From: Candidatus Cellulosilyticum pullistercoris
Lineage (GTDB): Bacteria; Bacillota; Clostridia; Lachnospirales; Cellulosilyticaceae
DNA: 5,142 bases
Assembly: GCA_018883705.1 (NCBI GenBank)
Contig: JAHLFQ010000100.1
Location: 1 to 5,142, forward strand
Direction: 5' to 3'
Below are positions 2,977-5,142 of this stretch, piece by piece. The position numbers were made by a program, and so were the translations under genes. Each line of letters opens with the position of its first letter. Position 1 is the stretch's first letter. The notes beneath the pieces were generated by a model. It saw only the letters and a list, made by a program, of their open reading frames with translations, made no database searches and had not been told where the DNA came from.

Positions 2977-5142
2977 CTAAATGATTTCTTCAAAGTTACT
3001 TTCATCATACTTATAATTCATTTGCATCCTTGTTTTCTCTTCCTCTAACGCACCTGCAAATTCACTATACTTTACATTATAACCTATGTTCTTTAATTTT
3101 TCTAAAAGTACTTCTTCCTGACTATGTAGTGCCTCTATTCCAACTATTGTTTCTGCCTCCACTTTATATCCTATTACATCATTGTTTAATTCTAGATACG
3201 CTTTTATTTTACCTAGATGTCTTGTTTCATAGGTAATCATTGCTTTAAGAGGTCTATCTGCCCCTTCTACTACACTTTCATCTTCTTTATGAAGGTATAG
3301 ATTAATCAGCTTTCTTTCACCATCTATCATAAATGGAATTTGATAGAAGCCTTCATTTACAATCCTCTCTTTTTGAAAATGAACAACTTCCTCTATCTGC
3401 TTATAGTTTCTATATTCTCGTAATCTGCCCATTAAGATAGCTTCTTCTTTTTGGTCCTTTGCCTCATGTTCAAGTTCACTTAATACTTCTTCTATTTCAT
3501 CTAGCTCTGATGGTAACCCTTCCTTCAACATCCCTTTATCATCTAATAAGGTTCCATAAAGGCTAGGGTCTTTCGTTAACTGATCCATCCAATAAAGATT
3601 AGATAATGTAAGAGGTACTTTGTGCTTAATCATACTTTCAATAAGTTCTGGGCCCATACTTTGCACACTCTCAATCTTCTCCAAAAAACTATCTGGCAGC
3701 GTACTCATCCCCTCAAATTTCCCTAAATCTTTTTTGAATTGCTCCTTAATATAAGGGTACAGCAAAGCACTCATTTTAGTCATTCTATTAACACTTTCCT
3801 CAGTAATAGGCAGCTCCATATTTTCCAGTATCTTAATACTTTCAAGCATCTTATTAGATTGACTCATACTACTTTCTATCATTTCTTTAGCTCTTTGCTT
3901 TTCATAAGTTAAAGATTCTAGCTCTCCAAAGGCATCATTTACCCCTACTTCGATATGCTTTTTACCTGTGGCATATTGAACTGCTATTTGAAGATTTTCT
4001 ATAGTTAATGGCAAATTGTTTTTATATAAGTAACCTAGTACCGCTTCTTTTTGACGACTTACGCCTTGAAGAATTCTATAAAGGCCAATCATACCTTCTT
4101 TTTGCCCTTCATTAATCTGCCCCTTCTCTTCCATTACCACAATCGTTTCTGCTATGCTATTCTTAAGTCCTTCAACTTTGCGCGTTCCCATCCAAGACAA
4201 TAACTCATTAATAGAGGCTTCATAGGGATTAATCCCCTCTTTTATTAAAGTAGCTACTTGTATTGGTGTCATTTCTTCCAAGAAGGTATTCATTTTTATA
4301 ACAATTTCTTGGATACTTTCAATATTTGCCTTACTCACTTCCATCTGATTAGTAATGAGTGCTTTAGCTGCCTCAATATTTATCTGTGATGCTTCAATGT
4401 CTTGGCTTTCTAACCATTCTTTAATTTGCCCCTGAACTTTAGAAATTGTTTCACCAAAACGTCTTTCTACAGGAGTCTCATTGATACGATACGCATTAAG
4501 TACCTTTCCTATTTCACTTAATGAAGCCTGTTCATCCGTCTCCATTTCTATTTGTACTACCTGCATAAAGTAATGACTCATTTCTTTAGTTATACCCATT
4601 ACCCCAGTAAGTGCTTCCATATTTTCATTAGTCATAGGTAACTGCAATGTACTTAGTGCCTTTATGGCCTCTTCTTGTTCCATCTGTTTTAGAGCATTAG
4701 CCACTTCAGCTAAACTGCTACTTTCAATAGGCATTTGCATACTGATTTTTTGTGCTGCCTCTACCGTTAATTTCATTCTAATTTGATGAATTTGTTTCTT
4801 AATTTCTTCTACTTGCTCTGCATGTTTAGTGGTATTTTCATCTAATATCTCTTCACTAGGTTCTTCTCCACCATTTTGCTGATAAAAAGTGTCCATTTGG
4901 TGCTTATCAAGAGCTTCACTAGCATTTTTATGAATACTTTCTCTAAGTTCATTGATGTTAATTTCTTTACCTTCTTCAATCAACTTTTCAATATGCTCAT
5001 CCGTCACCATCCCTAATTCATCAGTAATTTTATCTACATACTGAGGGCTATACTGCATCTTTTCACCTTTAATAAGTGCCTCTTCACCCGATAGACTCCC
5101 ACTTCCCTGACTTTCTAAAGCTGCTATAGCAGATTGCATATT
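2977..5142 (-). CDS. Large helical flagellum-associated protein (DUF6240-like) with a FliK-like C-terminal domain, 5' end beyond the window
   Basis: The frame is open to the right edge. An ATG occurs at 5137-5139, but no ribosome binding site is visible and the frame continues upstream, so the true start probably lies outside. Residue numbers count from that ATG (720 aa). Residues 1-590 are mostly alpha-helical and acidic, without signal peptide or membrane segment. They contain a recurring '[LV]-P-[LIM]-T-x-x-[NS]-[LMV]' motif: LPMTNENM (167), LPLTIENL (376), LPITEESV (443) and VPLTLSNL (508), with weaker copies near 136 and 266. Residues 595-695 look like the C-terminal module of hook-length control protein FliK: IPFMIDGERKLINLYLH, then an H-L-G-K-I-K-A-Y-L-E-L strand pair, and an L-x-x-L-K-N-I-G-Y-N-V ending. 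I recall such proteins as DUF6240 in Lachnospiraceae; this is from memory. It is followed after 10 bases by the 46-aa ORF and then the FliS-like gene, which supports a flagellar role, perhaps in hook or filament assembly. Confidence 0.85.
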   Translation of the reverse strand, partial: NMQSAIAALESQGSGSLSGEEALIKGEKMQYSPQYVDKITDELGMVTDEHIEKLIEEGKEININELRESIHKNASEALDKHQMDTFYQQNGGEEPSEEILDENTTKHAEQVEEIKKQIHQIRMKLTVEAAQKISMQMPIESSSLAEVANALKQMEQEEAIKALSTLQLPMTNENMEALTGVMGITKEMSHYFMQVVQIEMETDEQASLSEIGKVLNAYRINETPVERRFGETISKVQGQIKEWLESQDIEASQINIEAAKALITNQMEVSKANIESIQEIVIKMNTFLEEMTPIQVATLIKEGINPYEASINELLSWMGTRKVEGLKNSIAETIVVMEEKGQINEGQKEGMIGLYRILQGVSRQKEAVLGYLYKNNLPLTIENLQIAVQYATGKKHIEVGVNDAFGELESLTYEKQRAKEMIESSMSQSNKMLESIKILENMELPITEESVNRMTKMSALLYPYIKEQFKKDLGKFEGMSTLPDSFLEKIESVQSMGPELIESMIKHKVPLTLSNLYWMDQLTKDPSLYGTLLDDKGMLKEGLPSELDEIEEVLSELEHEAKDQKEEAILMGRLREYRNYKQIEEVVHFQKERIVNEGFYQIPFMIDGERKLINLYLHKEDESVVEGADRPLKAMITYETRHLGKIKAYLELNNDVIGYKVEAETIVGIEALHSQEEVLLEKLKNIGYNVKYSEFAGALEEEKTRMQMNYKYDESNFEEII

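Noticed and set aside
3030..3236. 68-codon plus-strand ORF rich in Leu/His
   Set aside because: It is antisense to the FliK-like end of the large flagellar protein; the Leu bias follows from Lys/Glu codons on the other strand.

Overview
The window looks like a piece of the chromosome of a low-GC, motile, endospore-forming Clostridia. A Lachnospiraceae/Cellulosilyticum-type organism is my best guess. The reasons are the AT-rich composition, AGGAG-type ribosome binding sites, a BofA-family sporulation protein and flagellar genes of a kind I associate with that group. All six genes I can support are on the minus strand, so transcription runs right to left. Family names come from motif recognition by eye; nothing was searched.

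Right part (about 2414-5142, minus strand): a flagellum-associated operon. It starts with a long helical protein whose 5' end lies beyond the right edge (DUF6240-like, with a C-terminal module resembling the hook-length-control domain of FliK). A previously easy-to-miss 46-residue ORF follows (2826-2966), then a FliS-like export chaperone (2414-2851). The three are tightly packed: each downstream ribosome binding site lies on or inside the preceding gene. A strong hairpin with a T-rich tail (2331-2380) closes the operon.

Middle part (about 1620-2413): a short BofA-like membrane protein (1992-2222) is followed by a roughly 370-base non-coding stretch. That stretch holds the most striking signal in the window, a cluster of DnaA boxes. 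There are three perfect TTATNCACA matches and four one-mismatch copies, arranged partly as two tandem pairs with an identical 12-base pitch around a very AT-rich stretch. The same stretch has a TTGACA promoter on the minus strand with a perfect DnaA box inside its spacer, and an intrinsic terminator less than 100 bases downstream. This is an origin-like or DnaA-titration/regulatory locus. Whether it is oriC itself cannot be decided here, because neither dnaA nor dnaN nor rpmH is in the window.

Left part (1-1619): a 238-residue protein of unknown function (903-1619) with its own putative promoter, then a 195-base gap. The gap holds a good SigA promoter and a perfect 16-bp inverted repeat in the 5' leader of a flavodoxin-fold protein (1-707), which runs off the left edge.

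No tRNA, rRNA, CRISPR array, insertion sequence or phage gene is visible.
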